Shown here one piece after another: positions 21,449 to 33,183 of a stretch of 64,000 nucleotides of DNA (positions are counted from its first letter, which is position 1; each line of letters begins with the position of its first letter). Below the pieces are notes generated by a model. That model saw only the letters and a list, made by a program, of their open reading frames with translations, was not told the origin of the DNA and searched no databases. A program made the position numbers and the translations under genes. Origin of the DNA: Chloranthus sessilifolius. Taxonomy: Eukaryota > Streptophyta > Magnoliopsida > Chloranthales > Chloranthaceae. The DNA is taken from positions 84,420,646 to 84,484,645 of the forward strand of contig CM037585.1 of NCBI GenBank assembly GCA_021018995.1, given 5' to 3'.

Positions 21449-24400
21449 TCAAAATTTTGGAGGCTCTTGATGATAGATGGTCAGCACAGGCTCTAGGGTA
21501 TTTTCAATGCATGGTTTGAGCCTCTGACCATTTACTTTCAAGGTTCTCCCATCACTTGGGTTCATAATTTCAACAGCCCCAGAAGGAGATGCTTGAATGA
21601 CAGTATATGGCCCTTCCCACCTGGGTCTCAGCTTTCCAGAAAAAAACTTAAGTTTCGAGTTGAATAGCCATACCTTTGAGCCAGCTATGAACTCTTTTCT
21701 CAGCAAATTTTTGTCATAGAAACCCTTAACTTTTTCTTTGTAAGATCTTGCATTGGTGTATGAATCCATTCTCAGCTCCTCCAACTCAGCAAGCTGCAGT
21801 TTCCTGTGATTACCAGCAGTAGTAAGATCCATGTCCAAGGTTTTAATAGCCCAAAAGGCCTTATATTCTAGCTCCACTGGTAAATGGCATGCTTTGCCAT
21901 AGACCAATCTGAATGGGGACATGCCAATTTGAGTTTTATAGGCTGTCCTATATGCCCACAATGCATCATTCAGCTTAAAGGACCAATCTTTTCTGTCCTT
22001 CTTCACAGTCTTTTCCAGTATATGTTTGATTTCTCTATTGGAAATCTCCACTTGTCCACTGGTCTGTGGATGATATGGAGTAGCTACTCTATGAGTCACA
22101 GAGTACTTTTTCAATAGAACTTCAAAATGCTTATTACAAAAATGGCTTCCTCCATCACTAATAATGGTTTTGGGGGAACCAAACCTGGAAAAAATGTTAT
22201 CCTTTAAGAATTTAAGGACAACTCTGTGGTCATTGGTTTTAGTGGCTGTGGCTTCAACCCATTTGGATACATAATCTACAGCTACTAAGATGAAATTAAA
22301 ACCATTTGAAGGAGGAAAGGGTCCCATGAAATCTATCCCCCAAATATCAAACAATTCAACTACCAAAATGGGTTGTAAAGGCATTGAGTTTCTCTTGGAA
22401 ATGCTGTCCAATCTCTGGCAATTCTGAAAAGACTTACAGTGCTGCAGTGCATCTTTAAAAAGTGTAGGCCAATAAAATCCACGCAGCAAAACCTTTGCAG
22501 CAGTTTTGTTTCCACTAAAATGACCTCTACAGGCCTGTTCATGACACATGAAAAGTATGCTATGAAAGTCCTCTTCAGGGACACATCTTCTAATTATTTG
22601 GTCTGCACAAATCTTGAACAGATAAGGATCCTCCCAAATAAAATGTTTAATCTTTGAGAAGAAAAGATCTTTATCCATTTTATTCCAGTGTTGAGGGGTT
22701 CTTCCATTAGCCAAAAAGTTGACTATATTTGCAAACCAAGGAGTGTGTACACTGATAGCAAAAAGTTGCTCATCAGGGAAAGATTCATTGATAGGCAGCC
22801 TATCAATCTCAGTAGTTAGAATTCTAGACAGGTGGTCAGCCACCACATTCTCGACACCCTTTTTATCTTTAATCTGCTAATCAGACTCCTCTAATAGGAG
22901 GATCCACCTGATTAATCTTGGTTTGGTATCCTTCTTAGACAAAAGGTGTTTCAGGGCTGAGTGGTCAGTGAACACCACAATTTGTGAACCCAAAACATAT
23001 GACCTGAATTTCTCCAAAGCAAAAACAATTGCCAACAGCTCCTTCTCAGTTGTTGTGTAATTGAGCTGTGCATCAATCATTGATCTACTGGCATAAGCTA
23101 TGACATGAGGCAGCTTATCCTTTCTTTGCTCGAGAACAGCTCCCAAAGCATAATCTGATGCATCACACATCAACTCAAAAGGAAATGAATAATCTGGAGA
23201 CTGTAGCATTGGAGCTGAAATCGAATAATTTTTTAGGAATTCAAATGCCTTCAGGCATTCATTATTGAAAAACAAAGGAACATCTTGGCACAGTAAATGG
23301 CAAAGAGGCTTGGATATTTTACTGAAGTCCTTAATGAACCTCCTGTAAAATCCAGCATGTCCCAGAAAACTTCTGATTTGTTTAACAGTTTTGGGAGGAG
23401 GCAAATGTGCAATTAAATCAATTTTTGCCCTGTCCACCTCAATGTGATTGTGGGAGACAACATGGCCAAGGACAATGCCTTGGGTGACCATGAAATGGCT
23501 CTTCTCCCACCTCAAAACTAGATTGGTTTCTTCACATCTCTGTAACACCAAGTTGAGATGATGTAAACACTGGGCAAAACTGTCTCCATATATTGAAAAT
23601 TCATCCATAAAAATCTCCATAAATTGGTCAATCATATCAGAGAAAATGGAGTATATGCATCTTTGAAAGGTAGCAGGAGCATTACAAAGACCAAAAGGCA
23701 TTCTCCTATAGGCAAAAGTGCCAAAGGGGCAAGTGAATGTGGTCTTTTCCTAGTCTTGTGGATACACAAGAATCTAGTTGTAACCAGAGTAACCATCAAG
23801 AAAACAATAATAAGCTTTTCCTGCTAGCTTATCTAAAATTTGATCAATGAACGAAAGAGGGAAATGGTCTTTTCTGGTCATTGTGTTTAGCTTTCTGTAA
23901 TCAATACAGACCCTCCAACCAGTTGTTTGTCTGGTTGAAATAAGCTCACCAGAATCTGAGGTTACAACAACAATCCCAGATTTTTTAGGTACCACCTGTG
24001 TAGGTGCCACCCAAGCTGAATCTGAAATGGGGTAAATGACCCCTGCATCCAACAACTTAACAACCTCTTTCATGACCACTTCTTGCATATGAGGATTCAG
24101 CCTCCTCTGCATTTCCCTAGAAGGCTTTGCATCTTCTTCCAAATGAATTTTATGCATACAACAAGCTAGACTGATTCCTCCCAACTCAGCAATAGTCCAG
24201 CCAATTGCCCTCTTATGCTATTTCAATACATTCAACAATTTTTTCTCCTGCTCCTCAGTGAGGGATGAAGAAATAATCACAGGCAATATTTTATGGTCTC
24301 CTAAAAACACATATTTCAGATTTTTGGGCAACTTTTTCAGCTCAACATCAGGTGGACTGACTAAAGAAGGTAGCAAAGGTACCTTGGCTGTTTGTGGATG

Positions 24401-24556
24401 GGGAAGAACAACAGGTTTCCATAAAAAACACCTTGCTGATTGATCATGAGTTCCTTGCACAGCATTCACTTCCTCAAACTTTGAGGTACAAACTGTTTCT
24501 TCCACAACATTTCTCCAAGCATCTTTAAAATCTGTGGTTAAATCTTCACACTGCAA
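21449..24556 (-). pseudogene. pol: E2 pol: reverse transcriptase, RNase H, integrase
   Basis: One frame with stops at 24218, 23774, about 23750 and 22877 but no shift. [28 protein letters not shown], and an active site reading FMDEF where the family has FMDD, so a catalytic Asp is Glu. RNase [28 protein letters not shown]. Integrase: HHCC region reads CKSFQNCQR and lacks one Cys compared with E3 (CYRC); catalytic residues [14 protein letters not shown] and GQVEISN are present; the C-terminal domain ends with a conserved [19 protein letters not shown]. The last 465 codons are uninterrupted. In the family these enzymes copy the RNA and insert the cDNA. Confidence 0.92.
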
Positions 24557-26994
24557 AAACTATGGTAAAGTTTCTTCTACCAATTCATCCAACAAATCAA
24601 CAAGAAAGCATTCCTCAGAACTGAATTGAGGATGTGTAACTGCATTGGAAACATTTAACTTCACCTTCATATTTCCAAAAGTGACTTCCATAATACCAGA
24701 TCTGCATTGAATGAAAGCATTGGCTGTAGCCAGAAATGGTCACCCCAAAATGACAGGGATGGATGTTCTGCTTTTTGTAGGTTCCATGTCTAATACCAAA
24801 AAATCAGCAAGGTAGAAAAACTTATCTACCCCTACCAATACATCCTCAATCATCCCAACTGGCTTTCTTTTAGATCTGTCTGCTAGTTGTAACACCACAT
24901 GAGTGGGTTTTAACTCTCCCAAACCTAGTTTCTCATATACAGAATATGAAAGCAGGTTGACACTAGCACCCAAATCTAATAAAGCTTTTTCAATGGTATG
25001 TTCCCCAATGATGCAAGGGATTGTGGGGATTCCAGGATCTTGAAGTTTAGGAGATGAGGTAATGGACAAAACCTGTTTAACTCTTTCAACAGCAAAGTCC
25101 TTCTTGGATAACTGTATCCTAGATTGTCTTTTGTGAGTGCAAATGTCTTTCAAAAATTTTGCATATGCTGGGACTTGTTTGATTGCATCAAGCAAAGGTA
25201 GATTTATCTTGACTTGCTTGAAAGTCTCCATCATTTCATCTATTTTTGTGTTCCCTTTATCAAAAGGGGATGCAGATTTCATGGCATGGGGAAATGGTAA
25301 ATGAGGAACTAATCCTTCATTTATAGCTTTAGAATCATCACCAAAATATTTTTGATTTTTGATTTTTTGATTTTTTTGATTTTTCTGAGGTATATCAATA
25401 CCCCCAATGCATATATCATGCTGCCCCTGCTGCATATCTCTAGCAGTTTCCTCAATTTTTTCTTCTTCTTTTTTAGGATTCACATTGTTATTTACAACTC
25501 TTCCACTTCTCAAAGTAGTGATAGCTTTTATTTCTTCATGTGAAATAGAAGCATCTCCAACCATGAACTGTCCTTTAGGATTGTTCAAGGGTTGGCTGGG
25601 TAACCTGCCTTCCTCTCTTTTAGCCAAAGTATTTGAAAGTTGACCCAATGTTTTCTCAATCTTTTTTATGCTCTGACTATGAAAGTTTACGGTCTGAGTT
25701 AAAGACCCTAGATTCTGGAGTGAAGTTAGAAATTGGTCTTCAAAAGAAGGGGATCTGGAAGGGGTTTGAACTGGAGCAGATTGCTACACAGGTTGTGCCA
25801 TCTGTTGTGGAATGGGCTGCTGAAATTTTGGCTTGGTATAAAAATTCTGCTGGTAAGGCCGAGCAGTTTTGAAAGGTATTTGGTTCTTTGGTTGCTGCTG
25901 TTGTTGTAATTGATAATTGCCCTGCCTCTACCTTAAATTGGGGTGCCCTCTCCATTTATATTCATTTGACTGCATCTGTCCAAATGATTGAGCAGCATGA
26001 GCTTGCTCCACCACTAGATCTGGGAACTGTGGTGCAGCTGCACATTGATCAAGTGAATGAGTAGGGGACTGGCATATCAGACATGCCTCCTCTACTCTTG
26101 CAACCATTGGATTTTTAAGTGAGTCCATCAATCTATCAAACTTAGTGGTCAAATTATCCATTTTCCTTTCCAACTCATTCACCTCATAAATCTTTCCCTT
26201 GGTGGTCTGTTGATTGTTCAACCGAGCAGGATTCTCAATGTCTCTTAACAGAGATTCCTGTTGAGTTGAATTTTCACCAATCACTTCAAATAAGTCCCAG
26301 ACCTCCTCAACTATTTTTTGCAAGTAGGTGCCTCCACAGGAAGCATCTACCATATTCTTGCCCTTTTGATCAATTCCCTGATAGAAGCTTTGAACAAGCT
26401 GCCATCGGGGAATTTGATGATGAGGACATTGCCTTAAAATTTCTTTAAACCTTTCTCATGCTTCATGGAAAGTTTCAGTTGAGTGTTGTGAGAAGGAAAT
26501 AATATTTTGTCTCAACTGGCTGGTCTTAGACATAGGAAAGTATTTGGCTAAAAATTGACACTGCAAATCATTCCAAGAAGTGATACTATTTGGTGCCAAC
26601 ATAGACAGCCATGCTCTAGCTTTATCCTTTAATGGAAAAGGAAAGAGCCTAAGCTTGGTTGCCTCTGGACCCAGTCCAGTTATGTTGAATGTTGTACAAA
26701 GAGACAAGAATTCATCCACATGCTTGTATGGATCTTCCTTACCCAAACCATGGAAGGAGGAAGCATCTGGATGGTTGATGATTTAATCTCATAATTTCCT
26801 TCAACAGTAGGAAATTGGATACAAAATGGGGAATTATATGCACCAGGTGCAAAGTAATCCCTCAAAAGTCTAGGTTCTTCACCCATAATAGCAGTCTCAG
26901 CAAAATTCTGTGATGTTTGTCTGGTTCTTAGTAGCCTTTCAAATTCTAAATTTAGAGGGACAATCTCAGGATTGAGAGTCCTTCTACCAAACAT
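24557..26994 (-). pseudogene. gag: E2 gag and protease
   Basis: The start at 26994 (MFGRRTLNP) matches E3 exactly in position. A one-base-type frameshift near 26750 and stops at 26456, 25928, about 25785, 24740 and about 24565 break it. Capsid: KEDPYKHVDEFLSLC, WLSMLAPNSITSWNDL, QSFYQGID, MVDASCGGTYL. A Cys-His stretch CLICQSPTHSLDQC is the Athila form of the knuckle. A Gln-rich linker follows. Protease near 25000: ALLDLGASVNLLSYS, the Asp-Leu-Gly variant usual for Athila. Confidence 0.9.
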
Positions 26995-27170
26995 ACAACA
27001 CAGAAATAGAGAAGAAAAAAATAATAATAATAATTATGCAAAGCAAACCTTCAAAACTGAGTAGATTCCAAGCTCAAATGTAACTGCACAGATTTAAGCA
27101 ACAGAACAGTTAGCACTGATGTAAAAATAAAATACAAAAAAAAACTTAGGTCTACCAATTTTAAAACAAA

Positions 27171-27189
27171 TTCCCCGATAACGGCGCCA
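27171..27189 (-). other. E2 primer-binding site, tRNA-Asp type
   Basis: Minus strand TGGCGCCGTTATCGGGGAA, a few bases after the 5' LTR. It is complementary to the tRNA-Asp 3' end (TGGCGCCGTTGCCGGGG) with one mismatch, as in Athila. 26995-27170 between it and gag is a short untranslated leader. Confidence 0.9.
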
Positions 27190-27195
27190 AAAACT

Positions 27196-29026
27196 TGTTG
27201 TTGGTTCTTAGTGTGCATGATTCATTTGTGTTTTGAAAACAGACTTACAAATAACGAATTGTACTGAATTTGGAAAACTAAAAAGAATAAGAAAATATCA
27301 GGACAGAGAGAACATAATTAGCCTGCAAGATCAGGGCTAATTGTAGCAAGTTTTAAATGTAAGTAAGTAAAAGATCGCCCACAGGGAATTGATTTAAAAT
27401 ATAAGATAAACTTTCAGATTTGAGCTACCAGATCTGACCTCTGATCCTATCTTCAAATCACATAAGATGGGAGGTTGAATTTGTCACATTAACTAAATGA
27501 TAAAAGTAAAAATTAAAACTAAATGATCCAGATCCGAGTTGGGGAGATTTGATGTCAATTAGTAAGAATGGAGAAATAATATCTAACTTCGATTTAATAC
27601 TTGATTACAGAATGAGAATAAATGTAAAACAAGTGAGATATTTTCCAATCTTCATCTGGCTACCAGCACAGATGCAAGAGAAAGTAATCCAACTCAAGGA
27701 TTGGAATTGAGTTGGACTTATGGCTATGGTCTGTCCACTTCAATGGAGACAGATCATCTAATAGTCTTCAATTCGCATCCGTGATTCAGAACAAAAAACA
27801 CCACTACAAATGCTGTGAGAAATTAGGTTACAAACGCCAATTCTCACAGGGATAATGAATTAAGGGAATTTGCTTTAAAAATAGTAAATCTAAAGGAATC
27901 TAAAGAAATAAGGAGATCACAGGGAACCCTTAACATAAATCCAATTGAGAACGTATGGTTCACAACAACCTTTTCAAATTCACCATTACAATTATAGAGC
28001 ACAGCTTAAACAGCTCTGGATTTGTAGTCTTGAATACAATTCTCACTTGAATTACAAAAGTATCTCACAGTTTTCAAGTACAAATAAAAGCTAGGCTATT
28101 ACAGAAGTTTCAGACAAGCTATCTGAATTGGAAATGGGGCAATAGAAATGAAACTCAAAATCTGGATACCCAAATTGGCAAATGGTTCGTCTATTTATAG
28201 TTTTCCCTAAGTCCAGCTCAGATGTGTATCAACCAATCAGAATTGGTTAGATCTGTATCAACCAATAGGAGTCGAGCACAAGGATCCAGATCTGTTTTAG
28301 CCAATCAGAACTGCTTGATCTGGTTCAGCCAATCCGGTGACAGAAGCATCAATTCTGTTATGTAATTCAAAAATCTGTTTGAGCTTCTAGAAGTTCCCGG
28401 CAAGTAATTTAATCTTTGGGTGTTCACATGGGGTAGAATATGCCTTTGGTTCATGTTCAGAATCTTTTAGAATGTCCTTGGGCTTTTAAATGCATTGGGG
28501 CACGTGCAGAGATTACTGAACTGCCCTTGCAGATGCTGGGAATCTTCAGGATATCATTTCGTACAGTTTAGAGAACTTTTCGCAAGTTACTGACTTCTGA
28601 AGCTCTATTTGCAAAGATTAGAGACCTTTTCGAAACGAACTGTAACTTTTGGAGATCTATTCACACAGATTAGAGACCTTTTCGAAAAGCATTGTAACTT
28701 CTGGAGATCTATTCGTAAAGATTGGGGACCCTTTTGAATAGCATTCTGTAGTGCATTCTTCTTTTCGAATAGCTCCAAACCTCTTTCCAGGTTGAAACAA
28801 GGCCTTTGTCCTCTTTATTTTAGGCATTTTGACAGCCAGTGAGGTTGCCCTTTCTCTTTCTTCCTCCAGATCAAGATGGGCCATCATCTTTTAAGCTACT
28901 TTCAAGGTTAAGCCTGCCTTTATTGTTAGCTGTAAAACAAACACTTAAAACACTTATTTAGTTCTCTCAAGGGTCTATCAAGGCCCAGGTTAAGGGGTGG
29001 AAAATGGTATTTTCCAGTTCTCAGCA
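27196..29026 (-). repeat. E2 5' LTR
   Basis: 1831 bases from TGCTGAGAACTGG (29026, minus strand) to CAACAACA (27196). TATA box CTATAAATAG at 28191-28200 (minus sense). TTTTCGAA-type palindromes at 28626, 28678 and 28762. Hairpin TGGAAAAT...ATTTTCCA at 28998-29016. The open frame at 28657-28887 is LTR sequence. Confidence 0.96.
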
Positions 29027-29031
29027 ATCTC

Positions 29032-30621
29032 TCAGTACTGCTCAGACCCAACAATAGCACAGAAGAGGGTTGCACACCAATGCCCACTTGGGGCATGCAG
29101 CAACAATAAAGCAATTTTGCAGAAGTGAAAGCAGGCTGAAAACAACCTTTTGAGAGGTTATTAGAACCTGTCGATAGGATCTGAAGGCTAAAAAAGGAAG
29201 AGGTGATGAAGATGGGAGAATTTGATAAGATCCAGAATCTATTGCACAGTCAGAAATAAGAAGGGAGCATCCTATCGATAGGTTGCCTGAGCTTGAAGAG
29301 AACCTATCGAGAAGTCTGAAACCTGTCGATAGGAGCTAGAAGCAAACCTATCGAAACTTATTGCGCAAGAGGTCAACATGTCGAAAAGATCCTTCAACCT
29401 ATTGAATACACTAGATGAAGGCGGCGGATGCTGGAGCTCTATTGGAAGGATCAACCTATCGGAACCTATTGAAAGGATCCTAAATCCTAGTGAAAGGAAC
29501 AAAATGCCTGCTTGGAACTTGTCGAAAGCTTCAGGAACCTATCAAAATTGACTGAAGGACTCCTCAAAAGAACATGTCGAAAGCTTCAGCAACCTAACCG
29601 ACCCACCCCAACTCTAACTAACTCATAGGACCTTCTAGAAGGGGAATAAAAAGGGAATAACAGAATCAACCCAACTAAGCTATGATTGGCGGGAAAAATA
29701 GATCTGAGGCAGAGGGGGAGAGATATAAAAGGAGGGAAGTTGCCAAAAAGAGGTGGACCATTCTGAAGATCAGAGCCTGTATCAAAATTTTCATTCGAAT
29801 TCATATTCTTTCTTTTAGTCCAACTATGGTAGGCTAATTTCTCAAGAGCAGTAAGGAGTGAGGTTGGACCTGTAATTGGGGAAGGTTGAGAGGGTTATTG
29901 AGAGTCAGATGATGCACAAACTACAAATTTGAGAGCATTTCATTGTATAGTGAGTTTATTTTAATGCAATGTTGGTTTTATTATTTTAATTAGATCCATA
30001 GTTCATTTGGTTTCATTTGGTGCTCGATCGGATTTGTGTAGATGGGAATCAGCTCACCCACCTAACTAGTAGACCTCTTGGATACCATTTGATCTCCCTA
30101 GATCTGATGTTCCTACAATTTCTTGTGTCTGTGGCGTGGCAGTTGCAGTGTTTGCAGTGATTATAATGTTTTGATGGAAACCTGAGAATGGAGTAAATCT
30201 ATTGGATGATCTGTGACCATTGAAGTGGACAGATCATAGCCTTAAGATCAATCCAAATCTCTAGCTTAGATCAGATTCTTCTACCCTACAGCTGTGCTTG
30301 TAGCTAGATGAGGGATTGGTGCCCTTTGAACTCTTTGTAACACTGTCAGCTCAACCCAATTGCAGCAAGACCAAACTTCAAGCTTCTTCTCTCCATTTTC
30401 TATTTTTTATTTTACCAAAAATTCCCCTCACTTGTAAGATCTGAACTCTGGACTTGATCCCAATTAATTTCAACATTTAATTGTGTTTCTATAGTTTAGT
30501 TTAAAGTGACAACCCCTTAAAACCTCTCCCCTTCCATTTGCTATTTTAGTATTAGGTAGGGTGCCAGATCTATTATAGATCTGGAGATTTACTTGATTTT
30601 CAGCTCACATTTCCCTGTGAA
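29032..30621 (+). repeat. E3 5' LTR, piece 2
   Basis: Matches the 3' LTR from about 60917 to 62583, with a deletion of about 75 bases near 29580. Contains CCTATCGATAGG-type palindromes (29150-29590) and a TATA box ATATAAAAGG at 29723-29732. Interrupted at its right end by the solo LTR. Confidence 0.95.
30617..30621. repeat. target duplication of the solo LTR (GTGAA / GTGGA)
   Basis: GTGAA at 30617-30621 and GTGGA at 32693-32697 flank the solo LTR; the empty site in the E3 3' LTR reads CCCTGTGGACATTCCC, so the left copy carries one later change. Confidence 0.88.
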
Positions 30622-32692
30622 TGTTAAGTGGTGAAAAATGCCACTTTTCACCCTTTAACCTGACCATTGATGGACCTGTGAGCACACTAATAAGCCTCTG
30701 TTGAGTGCATTTTATAGATAGCAGTGAAAGCTGGTAATAATGCAGAAAACCACTTAAGAATCCCCACAAAGAAGCCATCTCTCAGCACCATGCAGACCCA
30801 ACAACAGAACAAGGGGAAGGAAGCGAAGATAGGTCTAAAATATCCTATCGAGAGGATGTCTGAAGACTTCGATAGGAGCTGAGGGTTAAAAGGAAGGAAT
30901 TCGTGCAGTTGAGAAGGGTTCGATAGGATCAGAAGGCAGAGAAAGGAAGAATTCGTACAGAAGTGAAGAATTCGACAGGATCCAAGAACCTATTGAGTAG
31001 TTGAAAGAGAAAGAGAATTCAACCTATCGAAAGCTGGCTTGAGGGAAAAAGGAGACCTATTGGAAGATTCACTGAACCTATCGAAATAGAAGTGTTGAGA
31101 CAATACCTATCGCAGAATGATTTGAACCTTTCGATAAGAACAAGGGACATCCGATCGAAGCAATGGAATGTGAATCCCCAACCTATCGAATTACTCTTCC
31201 AACCTGTCGAAGGCCCCAGATTAAGTGCAGTGAAGCTGAAGCATCTAAGCCAAACCTATCGGAACCTATCGAAGAGACCAGGGAACCTATCGAAAGGGGC
31301 TACAAACTCCTTTTCAACCTATCAGAAGCTTCTCCAACCTGTCGAAATCGTGTGCAGGACTTCTCAGAAATTCAGCTGTGCACCTGCAGTGACTTGGTGA
31401 CTTGTTGCACGCAAACTGAGGCATTTTGATGACTGGCACGACATTCTAGAAGATGCCCTAGAAAGCCCTAACCGACCCATGTGCTCTAACAGAACCCTAA
31501 CAAACTCAAAGGACCTTCTAGAAGGGATTTTTGGCGGGAAAAATAGAGGAGAAAGTTATATAGAGAGATCCCTAATTCCCATTGGGGAGGATCAAAATTC
31601 TGAACAATTTCCTAGAGATCAGAGCTTGCAGCGAGATTCTATTTTCCTTCCTTTAGCCCAACCATGGTTGGCTAATTCCTCTGGAGCAGGAAGGAGTGAG
31701 TTAGATCTGTGATTGGGTAAGGTTAAGAGTGTTGCTGGGGTTAATTGCTGCATAGACTATAGATCTGAGAGCATTCCATTCTAAGAGTGACCTTGTTTGC
31801 AATGTAAATGTTGTTTTCAATGTTTCAATTAGATCTAAAGCTCTTTTGATTCCTTTTGGTGCTCGATCGAATTTGTGTAGAGGAGTTGCTTGATCAGCTC
31901 ACCCACTTAATTGGTAGACCTCTTGGATATCATCTGAATTCCCTGGATCTGATATCCCTGTAATTTCCTGCGTCCGTGACCTAGAAATTATAGCATCTGT
32001 AGTGGTCTTAATTGTTCTAATTGAGGCTCTGGCTTTGTAGGAGAACTCTAGGATGGTCTGTGACCATTAAAGTGGACAGATCATAACCTTAAGGTAAATC
32101 TAAGCTCAGGCCGCAATTGGATTCATCTGCTACAATCCATGGATTCGGTAAAGTCTATAGGATGGTCTGTGACCATTAAAGTGGACAGATCATAGCCTTA
32201 AGACCAGGTGGATCCTGTGTTTTGGAGTAGAATTTATACCCTGCAGTTGTGCTTGTGGCCAACTGAGGGACTTCTGTGCTTTTGAACCCCTGTAATATGC
32301 TTTTCTCAACCTGATTATAGTGAAAACAACCTCCAAGTTGTTCTTTTCCATTTTTTGAGTTTTTAAACCCTCCATTTGCAAGATCTGAGGCTCCAGATTC
32401 GATCAAAGACAATCTGCATTTTAATTGTAGTTTAGATTAAGTGAAATTCCAATCTAATCTCTCCCCTGTCTTTCAGCTAGATCAACATTAGTTAGGGTGC
32501 CAGATCTCTTACAGATCTGGAGATTTACCCAATTCCAAACTGCCTCTCTATGGACTTCCCTTTACTTACTTTTAAAACTTGCTACAAAGGACCCTGCATC
32601 TTGCAGGCCTAGGATTTCCCAGCTTTGCTGAACCCATCTCTATTTTCTCTTGATGTTCACACCATAAATCAGCACACTGGAATTCCACAACA
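30622..32692 (+). mobile_element. solo LTR of an Athila-related family
   Basis: A 2071-base LTR with TG...CA ends (TGTTAAGTGG to CCACAACA) and no internal region or partner. It is related to but diverged from the E3 LTR, and carries its own CCTATCGAAAGG-type palindrome cluster (about 30840-31340) and TTATATAG TATA-like box at 31556-31563. A 115-base segment with GGTCTGTGACCATTAAAGTGGACAG is repeated (near 32053 and 32162). Solo LTRs arise by recombination between the two LTRs of a full element. Open frames at 31092-31712 are part of the LTR. Confidence 0.92.
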
Positions 32693-32697
32693 GTGGA

Positions 32698-32846
32698 CAT
32701 TCCCTTACTCACTCTTTAAAACTTGCTACAACAGGCCCTGAATACTTGCAGGTCTGTGTGTCTGCTTGCTTTGGTGTGTGCCACCAATAGATCCTTTAAT
32801 TATGTGATTTTAACCCTCTTTTCGAACACAAGGTAAGAAGTCAACA
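32698..32846 (+). repeat. E3 5' LTR, piece 3
   Basis: Corresponds to 62589-62734, ending AAGTCAACA before the primer site. Confidence 0.93.
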
Positions 32847-32852
32847 ACTTTT

Positions 32853-32870
32853 TTGTGCCGCTGCCGGGGA
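32853..32870 (+). other. E3 primer-binding site, tRNA-Asp type, mutated
   Basis: TTGTGCCGCTGCCGGGGA against the expected TGGCGCCGTTGCCGGGGA: three differences. 32871-33183 is an untranslated leader with no gene. Confidence 0.85.
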
Positions 32871-33183
32871 TCTCTGCACTTAAAATTGGTAGATCTAAGT
32901 TTGTTTTAGTATAGATTGTAGATCTGTAATAGCCTGTTTAAGTTTTCACTAACTACTTTTGAAAGTTTTTGTTGTTTAGGAGTAGTTTTTGTTATTTCAT
33001 CTGATTGGAAGTTGTTTCTAAGGAGGAGCAATGTGTTGGAGGTTGCTCTAAAGTTTACATCCCTCTACTCCTCTTATTTTTCTAATATGTGGATTTGTAG
33101 ATTTATTAGTTAATTATGCTTGTTCCTGATTGTTGTGTTAAATTTGCTCTGCATTTTGTTTGCATTAAGATTATGAGTGGTGT

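Larger units (their letters stand above)
14774..29026 (-). mobile_element. E2: complete Athila-type element
   Basis: A 14.25-kb minus-strand element with both LTRs, tRNA-Asp primer site, a gag-pol frame of about 5.5 kb, ORF3 and polypurine tract. It lies in the 5' LTR of E3 with a perfect target duplication. Gag-pol is collinear in a single frame apart from one shift near 26750, broken by roughly nine stops. Lineage call rests on the primer site, the protease DLGASVNLL and pol similarity to E3. Confidence 0.95.

Noticed and set aside
31092..31712. Overlapping plus-strand frames near 31.1-31.7 kb as genes
   Set aside because: Part of the solo LTR with its palindrome repeats.
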